Assembly: GCA_024509875.1 (NCBI GenBank)
Contig: JAMPIV010018771.1
Span: 708,501 to 772,500 of the forward strand
Origin: Oreohelix idahoensis
Lineage: Eukaryota; Mollusca; Gastropoda; Stylommatophora; Oreohelicidae
DNA: 64,000 nucleotides
Reading direction: 5' to 3'
Shown here: positions 32,960 through 45,984 of the stretch, piece by piece
How the letters are laid out: every line of letters begins with the position of its first letter
Numbering within the stretch: position 1 is the stretch's first letter
The notes under the pieces: generated by a model
Databases searched by the model: none
Seen by the model: the letters and a program-made list of their open reading frames with translations, nothing else
What the model was told of the DNA's origin: nothing
Made by a program: the position numbers and the translations under genes

Positions 32960-34992
32960 GTGCAACTCTCAGTACAGGCCCAGCCATTACAAGATGGAAC
33001 TACAAAAAAGCCAACTGGGGTTTATTCAGGCATCAGGTGAACACGCTGCTGTCTACCCTCAACGTACAGAACAGAGACATTAATGAAGTGGTAAAAGACT
33101 TCAACAGATGCATACTACAAGCTGCAAAAGAAACCATTCCCAAAGGATGCCGGCGTAACTACATACCATACTGGTCCAGCACACTCCAAGAACGTCAGGA
33201 AGCTATGGACAAGGCTAGAAAGGACGCAGAGTCTCAGCCTTCACTTGAAACTCACAACAAATGGAAAAAGGCTGTAGCAGAGTTTCAGAGAACAAAGCTA
33301 GAAGAAAAGCGGAAAAGCTGGAGAACTAAAACGGCATCGCTGAACCTTGAGAAAGACGGCAGGAAACTTTGGAGATTAGTCAAGTCTCTAAATGAAGAGC
33401 ATTCCTCACCAAGGCAGACTATCACATTGGATGAAGGTGCAAACTTTTCAGAGGAAAACAAGCTGCAGACTTGTTTGCTAGAAGATACAGTTCAGAAAGC
33501 AACTTACCCATTAACATAGACCATCAGAGAGAGATAAGAAAAGAAATACTGGCAACCAAGGGACAGACAGATACTCCTGCCCCAATGAGGGAACCCATCA
33601 CACTAGGAGAACTACAGAAGGCTATTTCCAAGCTTAAGTTTCAAAAGTCACCCGGCCCAGACAAAATCAGCAACGAAATGCTAGTAAATCTGAGCTCAGC
33701 AGCAAAGACAAAACTGCTTGAGATATTCAACCACAGCTGGTTGAAAGGAACGGTACCCCAAGTATGGAGAGAAGCCATCACAATACCCATACTAAAGAAA
33801 GGGAAATGTAAGACCGAGGCTGCAAGTTACCGGCCAATCAGTCTCACAAGCTGTGTTGGGAAGACTATGGAGCGAATAGTCAACCACAGATTGAAATGGT
33901 ATTTAGAGTCCTGAGCAGATCCTGGTGCCGGAACAAGCTGGATTTAGAGAATGCTACAGTATAGAAGACCAAGTTACTTACTTGTCTCAAGCAATAGAAG
34001 ATGCCTTCCAGGAGAAGAAAAAGGTCCTAACGATCTGGGTCGACTTCAAGCAGGCCTTTGACAAGGTGTGGAAAGATGGCCTCATTGCAAAACTTAGGAG
34101 AAGTGGAATCCAAGGCAACATGATGAAATGGATCCAGTCATACTTGCATAACAGGAGAACTAGAGTCACTCTTGACGGTCTGCAGAGCAGAAAAGTGTTG
34201 CTCCATCAGGGGGTACCTCAAGGAGGAGTAATTTCCCCAACACTCTTCCTTGTTTACATCAATGACCTGGTGAAAGATCTCCCTGCAGGAGTTAAAGCTG
34301 CCTTATATGCAGATGACCTAGTACTCTGGTGCGCTGATGAAAATGTCACCACAGCAAATTATAGAATGCAGCGGGCAGCAGACATGCTAGTGTCATGGCA
34401 GAGAAATGGCTTATCACAATAAACACAGACAAAACCTCCACAACACTGTTCTCCCTCGCCCCCAAGGACAAATCAGCTAACATACACCTAGGGACAACCG
34501 TGATCAAGGAAGAAAGCTACCCCACCTATCTTGGGGTGACATTTGACCAAAGGCTTACATGGAATAAGCATATTGAAAATGCAGAAGGAAAGGCCCCGAA
34601 GACGACTAGGCATACTCAGAAAATTAGCAGGTACCAACTGGGGAGCAAATGAACGAAATCTAAAGAAGATTTATAATGGAGTAATAAGACCACACTTAGA
34701 GTTTAGCTCAGCAGCATGGTCATCAGCTGCTAACTCACATCTGCAGTCTTTGGACAAGGTGCAAAATCAAGCTCTCAGGCTCATTACAGGAGCCATGAAA
34801 ACTACACCAATAACAGAGATGCAGAAGGTTGCTGGATTACAGACATTGTCCCATAGAAGAGACACAAAAACCATGATCCAGATGGAAAAGTACAACAGTA
34901 TGCCAATGCACCCAATGAAGGCAAGACTAGATGATCTGGCATTGGGACGTCTAAAGCGTAGCAGCTTTGTGCATCGGGGAAAAGACTTATAA
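32960..34992 (+). pseudogene. LINE reverse transcriptase, broken by single-base indels
   Basis: From 33037 a basic linker (SSTLQERQEAMDKARKDAE) leads to RT motifs: SKLKFQKSPGPDKISNEML, AITIPILKKGK, ASYRPISLTSCVGK, PEQAGFRECYSIEDQV, WVDFKQAFDKVW, HQGVPQGGVISPTLF and the catalytic LYADDLVLWC at about 34309. The thumb part follows (YLGVTFDQRLTWNKHIE), then LGILRKLAGTNWGA, HLEFSSAAW and LITGAMKTTPI, characteristic of RNase H-bearing LINEs. Breaks are single-base losses or gains, several in runs of A, G or C. Catalytic Asp residues are intact. The product is non-functional as written unless the indels are assembly errors. Confidence 0.88.
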
Positions 34993-35015
34993 GACAGCAT
35001 CAAGAAGACCTATCC

Positions 35016-35951
35016 ATGAAGACAACACCACTGAAGCCCACCCTATACCCTGTACCATGGGAGCAGGCCAGCAGTGCCCTCCAAATTAATACAACAGTCA
35101 GTGGTCTCACAAGTGGATGTGAGTATAATGATCTGCAAAAACGAACTGCTACATTGAGTATGATCCAAGAAAGCTATCCCGATCAATCATGGATACATGC
35201 CTATACAGATGGATCAGCAACTAATGCTGTTAGGAATGGAGGTGCCGGTATCTTTATCTCATATCCTGACAACCACTATGAGACTAGGCACATTCCCACT
35301 GGTAAATTCTGTTCCAACTATACAGCTGAGGTTCAAGCTCTAGAGCAAGCTGCAAATATGATTTATAACACCAACTCTGACTGCCACCAGGTAGTCATCC
35401 TCACAGATGCACTGTCTGTCCCGCAAGCTCTCAAGGGTGGTAAACTCCCGCATCTGAGAAATGAACTAAACAAGGTAGCTGCCAAAAAGAGAACCATACT
35501 TCAGTGGGTACCATCTCATTGTGGTTTACCCGGAAATGAAAAGGCAGATAAACTTGCAAAAAAGGGAGGAGAATGTGAACAAGAAGATAATGAAGTCACA
35601 TACTTTGAGAAAAAGAGAGCTATCCAGACTATCAGAAGAGAACAGAACCAACCCAAAGACGACTATCACACTCTCGACCGGCAGGGACAGACAACTATTT
35701 TTCGACTCAGGACAGGGCATAACAAACTGAATAAACACATGCACAAGCTACGATTGTCTGCTTCACCACTGTGCACATGTGGATTAAACGAACAAACTGC
35801 TGAGCATGTTCTACAGGACTGTCCTCTGTATGACCAGTTAAGAAAGATATACTGGCCCAATGACTCAACACTAAACTCAAAGCTATATGGAGTTAAAGAG
35901 GAACTTCAAACAACAGTCGAATTCATCATGAGAACTCGTCTGACGGTGTAA
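35016..35951 (+). CDS. LINE RNase H domain and C-terminus
   Basis: 311 codons. RNase H I motifs are complete: HAYTDGSATNAVRNGGAG (first Asp), NYTAEVQALEQA (Glu), VVILTDALSV (second Asp) and LQWVPSHCGLPGNEKADKLAKK (His and final Asp). A C-terminal C-x1-C...H...C pattern follows (LCTCGLNEQTAEHVLQDCPLY), common at the 3' end of I-group LINE ORF2. RNase H removes the RNA strand after cDNA synthesis. The segment was fused to RT upstream before a one-base loss near 34988. The fragment at 24225-24604 is a relative on the other strand. Confidence 0.9.
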   Translation: MKTTPLKPTLYPVPWEQASSALQINTTVSGLTSGCEYNDLQKRTATLSMIQESYPDQSWIHAYTDGSATNAVRNGGAGIFISYPDNHYETRHIPTGKFCSNYTAEVQALEQAANMIYNTNSDCHQVVILTDALSVPQALKGGKLPHLRNELNKVAAKKRTILQWVPSHCGLPGNEKADKLAKKGGECEQEDNEVTYFEKKRAIQTIRREQNQPKDDYHTLDRQGQTTIFRLRTGHNKLNKHMHKLRLSASPLCTCGLNEQTAEHVLQDCPLYDQLRKIYWPNDSTLNSKLYGVKEELQTTVEFIMRTRLTV

Positions 35952-37347
35952 TCATCAAAGATGCGATCGCAAGAAGAAGAAGAAGAAGAAGCTAAATAAA
36001 AGCCTGGAAGATAAGCAGATGGGAATTTGTGCCAGTTTGTGCCAGAATTCATTGCTAATCAACGTATCTGTGTTTATTCGTATGAATTGTGGTAAGCTTG
36101 AACCATTCAATATCTTTTAATGAAAATTGAATGTGAATTGTTGATTTATGCCTGTATATATATGTGTAGTTCAGTAGCAAACAGGAGATAAAGCCTATAA
36201 TGCTCCAGCCTGAACAGAGGGTGTCGGAGGGAAGTAAAACGGCATGGAATGGCCAAACAGTACACTGACACCTAGATGATTGACTAGAAAGAAATAATGC
36301 TGGAAGTGCAGAGGCGTAGTAACCATTAAGAAGGGTAATACTGGAATAAAGTATTTCAAATGAAGCTGACAGTTGGCCTAATGCTCTGAACTCAATGTTT
36401 GTGCTGTGTTGTGATCAGTGTAACAAGAGAGTTTAAGTTAGTTATGAAGTAGAAGGTACATCCTTCTTGATTTCAGGGACCGTGGTCTTGATGGTAGTGA
36501 GCAGCACCTGGTCAGAGCTTTGCTGAATCCTGAGTCGGACAGCATACTCCTTGGTCTTTTTAGCTATCAGTGAGGTGTCTCCTGAACCCAGAGGAGAATT
36601 CGAGCAGAGGAGTCCTTTCCTGCCGCCATCACGCCAGATAAGCGAATTGGCCAGCTGAGCTCAACATTATGTCCCCTCATCTTGAAATGACTTTGTAAAA
36701 TTAACATTAAGAGGGGAAATTAATTGTCTTAATATCAGGAACTGAGAACATCTCCAATACTAGTTTCCTTAAGACAAACTATTGAAGTCATGATGACAAC
36801 TACCAACAAAGCTTGAACAAAACAAAACCAGTATTACCTCATACTACTATTACACAACTGACACACATAGGATATTTTTAATAATATATGTCACTACCAG
36901 ATTCATATTAATACATTCTGTACATAACTTGTAATTAACATTGATTGTGATTCCTGGTTCCTTTGTCTTTGAATCAGGACACACATATGCCTTTATGATA
37001 GAAATGAATACATATTGTTATTTGAAAAGTTACGAGTGTCTCCTGTAAGATATTCTCATAGAGTGTTGTATGTATGTGAGTGTCACAGTGTTGTCAAGAG
37101 TAGTGGATTGAATTGAATTGTTTATCTGTCTGTTGTTGTGACTTACACTTCACCATACTCATACCCTAGACACATAACGTAGCATCACACTATTCCAGAA
37201 TAATTCTGACTGAGATATAGAGATATGTGGTAGCAAGTAAGGTTATCTATAATACACTACTCTTAATAGATATAGATACCTTCACAGCTGATCTCAGTCA
37301 GTACACTAAGTCCCCTATAAATATTTATAACATCCCACTTCACCACA

Positions 37348-37466
37348 CTTGGTGCACTGTGATAGCCTATTTCCTGTCCATCTCCTGATGCTATCTTTTC
37401 ATTTATATCGCTGTCTTTGTATTGCTTGTTTGCCCTCAAATCTTCTATCTGTTACGGTCTTTTTAC
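37348..37466. other. Short spacer between LTR element and mariner
   Basis: No feature apart from CTTGGTG at 37348-37354, the probable right flank of the LTR element insertion. Confidence 0.4.
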
Positions 37467-38776
37467 TCCCTGTTCACAAAGTTCCGGGACTCATTTTTTT
37501 AAATTCGAATAAGTAGACTTACATACTATTTGGTTCTATCTCCTTCAAAGTAGTTCCCTTGTGAGTGTACACACTTATTCCAACGTTCATGCCACTGAAG
37601 GAAGCACCTCTGGTAGTCACTTTGCGGAATTGCCCTCATCTGTCTCGTCGCGTTGGCTTGAATCTGCTCAATGTCATCGAATCTACGACCTTTCATTGTT
37701 TTTTTAAGTTGCGGGAACAATAAAAAGTCACACGGAGCAAGATCGGGTGAGTATGGAGGATGCGGGAGCAATGGAATGTTGTGTTTCGTCAAAAATGCGT
37801 TTGTGGTGACAGACCTGTGTGCAGGTGCATTGTCATGATGAGCACGCCAATTGCCTGTGCGGCACTTCTCAGGGCGATGTCTGCGCACAGCGTCGCTGCA
37901 GGACTGTTTTGTAGAATTCAGCACTGACACTCTGTCCTATAGGGACGTATTCATGATGCACCAGGCAATCAATGTCGAAAAACGCTACTAACATGGTCTT
38001 GACATTGGACTTGACCTGTCGTGTCTTCTTCGGCCGAGGAGATGATTGCGTTTGCCACTGGGAGGACATTTGCTTTGTTTCCGGGTCATATCCGTACACC
38101 CAGCTTTCATCACCAGTTATTATCGAGGACATGAAATTTGCGTCGTTTTTTTGCTATCTCAAGGAGGTCAGTGCAAATGGACAACCGATCGTCCTTCTGG
38201 TCCTCAGTCAGGTGGCGTGGCACGAGTTTCGCTGACACCCGTCTCATGTGCAAATCTTCAGTTACGATTTTATGACACGTACCAATTGATATTCCAAGAT
38301 CATCAGCAACCTCTCTGATAGTCAAACGTCGGTCAGCGCGTATCATTTCTTGCACACGTGCAACGAACTCGTCGGTGTGGGAGATGGAGGGTCTCCCTTG
38401 ACGGGGGCCATCTTCAAAGGATCGGAGTCCACTTTTGAAACGGGAATACCACTCAAATGTTTTAGATCTACTTAAACAGGACTCTCCGAAAGCTGTTTGC
38501 AACATTTCGAGAGTTTCGGAACCAGTTTTTCCTAGACGAAAACAGAAATCAATACACACACGTTGTTGAATTTTGCTGTCCATTTTTGAAACGCGACGAG
38601 CACTATTACGTCACATCCGATTATACGCTTCCACACAGCGCATGCGCGAAATTACAAACTTCAGGTTTGGTACATATAGTGGCACGTGGTTGATACGTGC
38701 ACTGTGTTAATATCATCTAGCTCCTTATAACGGTTTTCCGGATAAAAAATGAGTCCCGGAACTTTGTGAACAGGTG
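37467..38776 (-). mobile_element. mariner transposon, near complete
   Basis: The terminal inverted repeats share TGTTCACAAAGTTCCGGG then ACTCATTTTTT; the left copy starts at 37471 and the right ends at about 38773. TA dinucleotides flank both ends (37465-37466 and 38777-38778), with a one-base difference in the outermost few bases. At 1.31 kb it is of normal mariner length and holds one transposase gene on the minus strand. Confidence 0.88.
37526..38583 (-). pseudogene. mariner transposase (DD34D), two frameshifts
   Basis: Starts MDSKIQQRVCIDFCFRLG, a normal mariner N-terminus with helix-turn-helix regions (TFEWYSRFKSG, then LTIREVADDLGISIG). The catalytic domain reads TGDESWVYGYDPETK (first Asp), HHDNAPAHRS (second Asp) and YSPDLAPCDFLLFPQLK (third Asp). 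Exactly 34 residues lie between the second and third Asp. Two frame breaks occur: one at an A7 run near 38146-38152, just before the first catalytic motif, and one near 37895 after FYKTVLQR. It ends with YFEGDRTK. All three catalytic Asp residues are conserved; only frame integrity is lost. The enzyme would cut at the inverted repeats and integrate at TA. Confidence 0.9.
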
Positions 38777-38778
38777 TA

Positions 38779-40329
38779 TAAGGGCAATATGTTGTAGCTT
38801 CTAATTGGAGTCTCCTTCATTAATTTTCTTTACATGTCTAGATTTTCTAGGACCTCTATTTTTTTTTATTCTCTCACCATGAGGCGTGCCCTATTCTTCT
38901 ATATATCCACATCTCGAGAGCCTCATTTCTGTCTTCCAAAAGCTTGTTCATTGTCCATATTTCTACCCCAATAGAGTAATGAAGTCTACATATAACACCG
39001 AATGGTTCTCAGTTTTAATTTGTGAGTGTACTCTTTAGTTAGATGTCAGTATGAGTAGTATAGTAACCGCAAAACAGGTAGCATTCTGGCGGATGCGCGT
39101 GACTTTTATATAGCAAAATACTCCGATCGATTCTGGCGGATGCGCGTGACTTTCATATTGCAATATATTAGTTCGATAATGGCGTGTTAGTAGGTAACTA
39201 AGGAGAGATAAGTAGGTTGTAGTTAATTACTGGTGTTAGCTGGTCGGTGGGGGTAAGGAGAGGGTATTGACTTTGGCTGGCGGGGGTGCCGACTCATGTG
39301 GTGTAGCTGATGGGTTTTTGTGTTGTTGTATTGTGTGTAGGTATTTTAATTGTGTTGTTTATTTATACAACATACGCGTATATTTACATAAATACATATT
39401 TTACAAACAGGTAGACAATATATATATATATATATAGTGAGTCGGCAGCACATGTTTGTGAATGTCTGCGCATGCATATTAAAATATCTTAAATATAGGC
39501 GCTTTTTTTAAATTTTACAAGGCGGGAGCTGACGCGACATAAGACAGCCAATTTCCCTTCCTTAATTAACCCATCTTCCCCATGACCTCAGATGTTTGGT
39601 GCAAATTGCCTCCAGAGTAACTAACTTGCTAAATGCCGACTTTTCCAGGATTTGAAAATGGAAAATCTTATATCACGTTTATTTCCAAAGGTTACTTCCC
39701 TTCCGTTCTTATTCGGCTACGAAATTGTCCACTTCCTTATAGAAAGACATTTACTTCAACACACACAAAAAAAAAACGTTATAATGTATTGTATTACTTT
39801 ATGCCACAAAATAATAATTGCTAATAATATGAATATCATCGTTGATTCTTTACAGAAACTCACCGAAACAATGTGCTTCCTTCTTTGTATTTCCCAAAAC
39901 AAACCAATTAGTTTCAGATATCAATAACGCAGTTTTATCAAATTAGGCAAATTCGTTGCTTTAACGATGAGGTAAAGGTGTGTGGGACGAGGCTGGGCAC
40001 TTTTGAAGTCTGAAAATCTGTTTATTATTTGATCGTCTGCAACTGGAGAAAGAAATATTTTGCGGCCGGATGTGGTTTCTGTTCTGGCTGTGTATTCGCT
40101 TTGTATGTTCTAATGAAATTTTATACAGTGAGTCAAAGCGGTGAAAGAAAAAGTGAGGGAAACAATTGTAAAGGGACACATGAAACTGATAGAAAGGACA
40201 AGGGAATGTTGTTTATATGTAGGAAGGCGAGTACAGAAATAAATATGTGACCTTGGACACAATAAGCGAACTATAGGATCAGGAAGGCTATTATATTTGA
40301 GAGAAAGTAACTGAGAAAGTGAGTATTGA

Positions 40330-40330
<1 letters not shown>
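38779..40330. other. Unannotated stretch with small repeats
   Basis: No gene recognised. Contains a 47-bp tandem pair (39083-39170) and (TA)9 near 39419-39437. Confidence 0.45.
39083..39170. repeat. 47-bp tandem duplication
   Basis: ATTCTGGCGGATGCGCGTGA occurs at 39083 and again at 39130, followed in both by CTTTYATATWGCAA. Two copies. Confidence 0.85.
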
Positions 40331-41870
<1,540 letters not shown>

Positions 41871-41880
41871 TATATATATA

Positions 41881-42144
41881 GGAGCCGCGGTAGCATAGTG
41901 GTTAGTGCACTGGCTTCCTAGCGCAGTGGTCTATGGTTCGATCCCCAGATGAGGTGGGAATGTTTTAGGCCACAAATGGCTCCTGGGTCGACCCAGCCCC
42001 AAATGGGTACCAGAGCAACTCTAGAAGGTTAAGGCAGCCGGCGTGATGCCGACCACATCACCCCTAGTGTGCCGACGGTCAAGATAATATGGGCCTAACA
42101 CCATATTCCCAATATGCCTCAATGGGCGTGTAACGGGTTCCTTT
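41881..42144 (+). repeat. tRNA-derived SINE (family 2), full-length
   Basis: Begins GGAGCCGCGGTAGCATAGTG. The A-box TAGCATAGTGG fits the polymerase III consensus, and the B-box GGTTCGATCCC fits with one mismatch at normal spacing. The body has a GGGTCGACCCAGCCCC block. The tail (42033-42140, GCCGGCGTGATGCCGACC to AATGGGCGTGTAACGGG) is shared with 8626-8740. It is flanked on both sides by short TATATA tracts. No coding capacity. Confidence 0.85.
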
Positions 42145-42189
42145 ATATATATATATATATATATACCTCGTATATATACGGCCTCGTAT

Positions 42190-42884
<695 letters not shown>

Positions 42885-43530
42885 ACTTTAATGAAATTTT
42901 GCCTCGTTGTAGGGAGGTGGGCGTCGTTAAAATCACTGACAGGGTCCGTCGGTTATATTGCGAAGCATGTCGAAATATAAAAGACCACCTGGTCCGAATA
43001 CAAGAACCTCATTTTTTGTTTTTAAATAAAATTTCGCCTCCATGAGGCGAGGCGAGCATCGTTCAACCTAGACACAGGGACCGTCGGTTGTATTAGGGCG
43101 TATGTTCAAATATAACAAACCTTGTGGTCTGGTTAGTGATAAACAACGCCTGGAACGATAGACATTGTGGGATCAAACCTCCGGGTAGACCACACGGTGT
43201 AACACGAACATACAGATCCATTATATATTTCGGAACGGCCGCGCTGGAAAATTCGATTCCACATTCATTATTTGTGAAGTTGTCGCACTGGGTAATGTTG
43301 CTGCACATTATTCTTTCTGTATGTTACGCTGGGAATTCAGGTATCACATTAATATTTATGTGTAGTCGTAGTCAGTAATTGAAGCAAATTAATATTTTTT
43401 TTTAAATAAAATTTGCCTCGTATTGGCGAGGCGCACGCCGTTCAACGTAGACATAGGGTTCGTTGGTTATATTAGGGAGTATGTCCAAGTATAAAAGACA
43501 TTGCGGTCTGTTTTTGACTGTGATATTTCT
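42885..43530. repeat. Three dispersed copies of an unknown ~120-bp repeat with a hairpin
   Basis: Copies at about 42885-43010, 43022-43140 and 43405-43530 share, in order: AAATAAAATTT (partial in copy 1), a GCCTC-rich block, CGTTCAACNTAGACANAGGG, TCGGTTRTATTRGGG and GTYCAARTATAAMARAC. The GCCTC block can form a hairpin in copies 2 (CGCCTCCATGAGGCG) and 3 (GCCTCGTATTGGCGAGGC); copy 1 is degraded. I do not recognise the family. It could be terminal direct repeats of an unknown element or a local tandem repeat. Confidence 0.7.
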
Positions 43531-43584
43531 GTGTGGTCACAATGGACAATCCCTTTGCACATTAATATTTCTGCATGGCCACAC

Positions 43585-43880
43585 TGTATAATTATGTGCT
43601 TACTTACTTTGTAGTGCCTCCTCTACCGTGGAGTGAAGTGGTTTGCCAGAGAGTGCGTCATATTATCCTATCGGCTGTCTTCCTCCGGGCCTGGTTCCAA
43701 TCTAGTACTCAGTCATTCACACATTGTCTAATGTTGTCCTCCCAGCGGACTCTGGGTCGTCCTGGAGTTCTCTCGATTTCCCATACTTGTCATGGTAGCA
43801 GAACTTCTCCCATACTGCAGATATGACTAAACCATCGTAGTTGAGACTGTTCTATTTGGGTCTGCAGGGGCTGGGGTTTT
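43585..43880 (-). pseudogene. LINE 3' end remnant
   Basis: On the minus strand the translation near 43790-43600 reads RTPGRPRVRWEDNIRQCVND, a stop, then LDWNQARRKTADRII. G-R-P-R-x-R-W-x-D-N-I-R is a common C-terminal motif of RTE- and BovB-like LINE Pol. It has stops and only the C-terminus, so it is dead. Confidence 0.65.
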
Positions 43881-44303
43881 AGGCCTTGCTGTATCGAATA
43901 ATAGTGTAGCACATCAATAAATGAAAATGAATGGTAAATGCATAAGTTGTGATCTTAGGATCATTGTTGTGATTTTGTGCCTGCGTCAGTTAAATGTGCA
44001 AGTAGTTATATTGATTTTATTTTCAATTGGAGTTAATCCTTTTGATGTTGTTGTTATTCAAGTGCTAACTGGCCTTCCGCCAGAGATGGTAATACTTGAC
44101 TTTTGCTCATTTTTCTTTCCAGGTTCATTCTTCCCTTTAGGTTTAGTGAATAGCAATCTCGTATAATGGTTTTCAAATGATCCAACTGTAACACAGCAAT
44201 TGTAGAAAATTCAAATAGAGTTTATTGATGTTATTAGGCAAACACTGTAAATTTCACAAATGATGGTTGGTTTTCCAAGAGGAACATTTATATATCCACA
44301 ATG

Positions 44304-44305
<2 letters not shown>
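43881..44305. other. Nothing recognised
   Basis: Non-coding; the open frame at 43921-44166 has no recognisable domain. Confidence 0.35.

Positions 44306-44399
<94 letters not shown>
44306..44399. repeat. (AT)n microsatellite
   Basis: About 94 bp of AT repeats. Confidence 0.97.
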
Positions 44400-44402
<3 letters not shown>

Positions 44403-44934
44403 ATAGAATAATCCAAATAATATACTAACTTGTCTACTTAAAAACTTGTCTTGATATTCTCAAAGACGAAGTTTACTTAACACTATTTATAAAATCCTCA
44501 AAAGTCCAAAATCATGGAATCATTGGAATCATAAATCCTGAAATCACTGCCCTTTCTCGCACTTCTCTCCTATTTATACTGTTTCTTCTTTTTTTCCGGC
44601 CAATTTTCACACGATGCTTTCTTTTTTCACACGGTACAATTATCTACATTTGCACACGTTTTCTCAGCTTTTCGACTTTTCCCACATGTCTCTCTCTCTC
44701 TAAACAACGGAAAAAACCAAAATAGCAACTCTCACTTCACAAAATTTTCCATTCAAAATACGCATTTAATATTTTCCCTGGGACTGCACTATCTTTGTCT
44801 CTCTTCGTCGTGACTGCCAACTGAACTTTAATGACCCTGCGTGTTGTGCGAAAACGCCTTATTTGCTTTACGTCTATATTCTAACACGTATAAATGGTAG
44901 TGTAGTAAGCAATGCGGTCACAAGTTTTACCGCT
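44400..44934. other. Nothing recognised
   Basis: T/C-rich non-coding sequence with no element match. Confidence 0.35.
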
Positions 44935-45325
44935 ATTACGATATGTTCCTGCTGTTGCTATCTTTACCTTCTGCTACGATCTTTACCCGCTGTTACGATC
45001 TTTACCCTCTGTTACAATCTTCACCCGCTGTTACAATCTTTACCCGCTGTTACAATCTTTACCCGCAGTTACAATCTGTACCTACTGTTACGATCTGCAT
45101 CCGCTGTTGCGATCTTTACTCTCTGCTACGATCTTTACTCGCTGGTGCTATCTCTACCCGCTCTTACGATCTTCAACCTGTTACGATCTTTATCCGCTGT
45201 TACAATCTTTATCCCCTGTTACCAACTTGACCCGCTTTTGCGATCTTTACCCTCATTTACGATCTTTACTCTCTTCTGCAATCTTTACCCGCTCTTGCTA
45301 TCTTTATACACTGTTACGACAATTT
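44935..45325. repeat. Minisatellite, 19-bp unit
   Basis: About 20 copies of a unit like TGTTACAATCTTTACCCGC with substitutions. Because 19 is not a multiple of three and the unit lacks stops, all three plus-strand frames stay open across it; none is a credible gene. Confidence 0.9.
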
Positions 45326-45984
45326 GACATTATCTCATGAATGCTTTGCTGATTAAATTAGTAGATAGACTAATGGGCTACGTGCGCAGGTCAAACATGA
45401 GGTTGTCAATTCCTGACGTCTATTCGTTCTGTCCACTTTATGCCAGTAACCGTCGCAGAAGAAAAATTGTCGTTTCGATCTTGTAGAAGTTCATTGCCTT
45501 TGCAGTTTGATGTCATCTTACTCCAGCCAAAAACGTTCAGTCCAGATATTTCCCGCTTTTGTTTGCTTTCCCATTGTGGTTCTTCTCCATGTGTTCCTTT
45601 ATTGTTGCTCTCCAGTTTCTCCGCTACGACCAAGGATTCAATGCCATAGTAGTTTGAGGGTATCAGCTGTTATCTAGGATTTAAACTCCTGAATGTTTGT
45701 GTGTATCTTTTGACATCTAGGATTACATTGTTAATATTGTCTATTACTTACTGACTTTGTTACTATCGGGTGTTCCTGTGCCCTGTAGCTAAAATTTTGC
45801 CGTTGAAGACTAGTGATTGAAGCTGAAGTTACTGCAATCTACCGATTTGTCGATATCTTTTTTGTTTTATATTACTTATGTAGCGCAAGCTGTTTGTGAC
45901 TTCTAAGTAAGCAGGGATTACAGTTGTGTCTGGGAGTGCAAATGGCATATACGTTCTGAGTTCAGAGTGGGTGTGAATGTGTGT
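45326..45984. other. Nothing recognised
   Basis: Non-coding spacer between two minisatellites. A 75-codon minus-strand frame at 45406-45633 has no recognisable domain. Confidence 0.35.

Larger units (their letters stand above)
32948..35991 (+). mobile_element. 5'-truncated RNase H-bearing LINE (I group) nested in the 3' LTR
   Basis: The insertion is bounded by a 10-bp duplication, CTAAATAAAA at 32938-32947 and 35992-36001. It starts at the end of an endonuclease domain (ITRWNYKKANWGLF at about 33000), so the 5' end was lost on insertion. It ends with AAG/GAA triplets (35971-35991) as its tail. Content: linker, RT, gag-knuckle-like CCHC region and RNase H. The frame is interrupted about five times, each explicable by a single-base indel (near 33460, 33912, 34397, 34595, 34988); I see no nonsense substitution. 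It is younger than the LTR it interrupts. Confidence 0.9.
24751..37347 (+). mobile_element. gmr1-like Ty3/gypsy retrotransposon with integrase before RT
   Basis: LTRs are 24751-27174 and 31871-37347, the latter enlarged by a 3-kb LINE insertion. Termini are TGTCATG...CACCACA. The internal region holds a primer-binding site, two overlapping frames and a polypurine tract. Domain order is Gag, zinc knuckle, protease, integrase, RT, RNase H. Classical Ty3/gypsy elements place integrase last; sequence-wise this is gypsy-type, so it matches the gmr1 group described with a Ty1/copia-like domain order. LTR copies differ by only a handful of substitutions by eye. A flanking CTTGGTG string is shared but offset by a few bases from the left LTR edge, so the exact duplication is ambiguous. 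One single-base deletion in the integrase region separates the frames. Confidence 0.9.
31871..37347 (+). repeat. 3' LTR of gmr1-like element, split by a LINE
   Basis: LTR sequence occupies 31871-32947 and 35992-37347; between them lies an inserted LINE. Together the LTR parts match 24751-27174 almost base for base. The insertion site is the A/T-rich CTAAATAAAA. Confidence 0.92.

Noticed and set aside
41881..41950. Functional tRNA gene
   Set aside because: A- and B-boxes are present but no cloverleaf with a clear anticodon stem is evident, and the sequence continues into a SINE body and shared tail.
44863..45340. Three overlapping plus-strand frames of Leu/Tyr/Thr-rich sequence
   Set aside because: A stop-free 19-bp tandem unit keeps all frames open; this is expected without selection.
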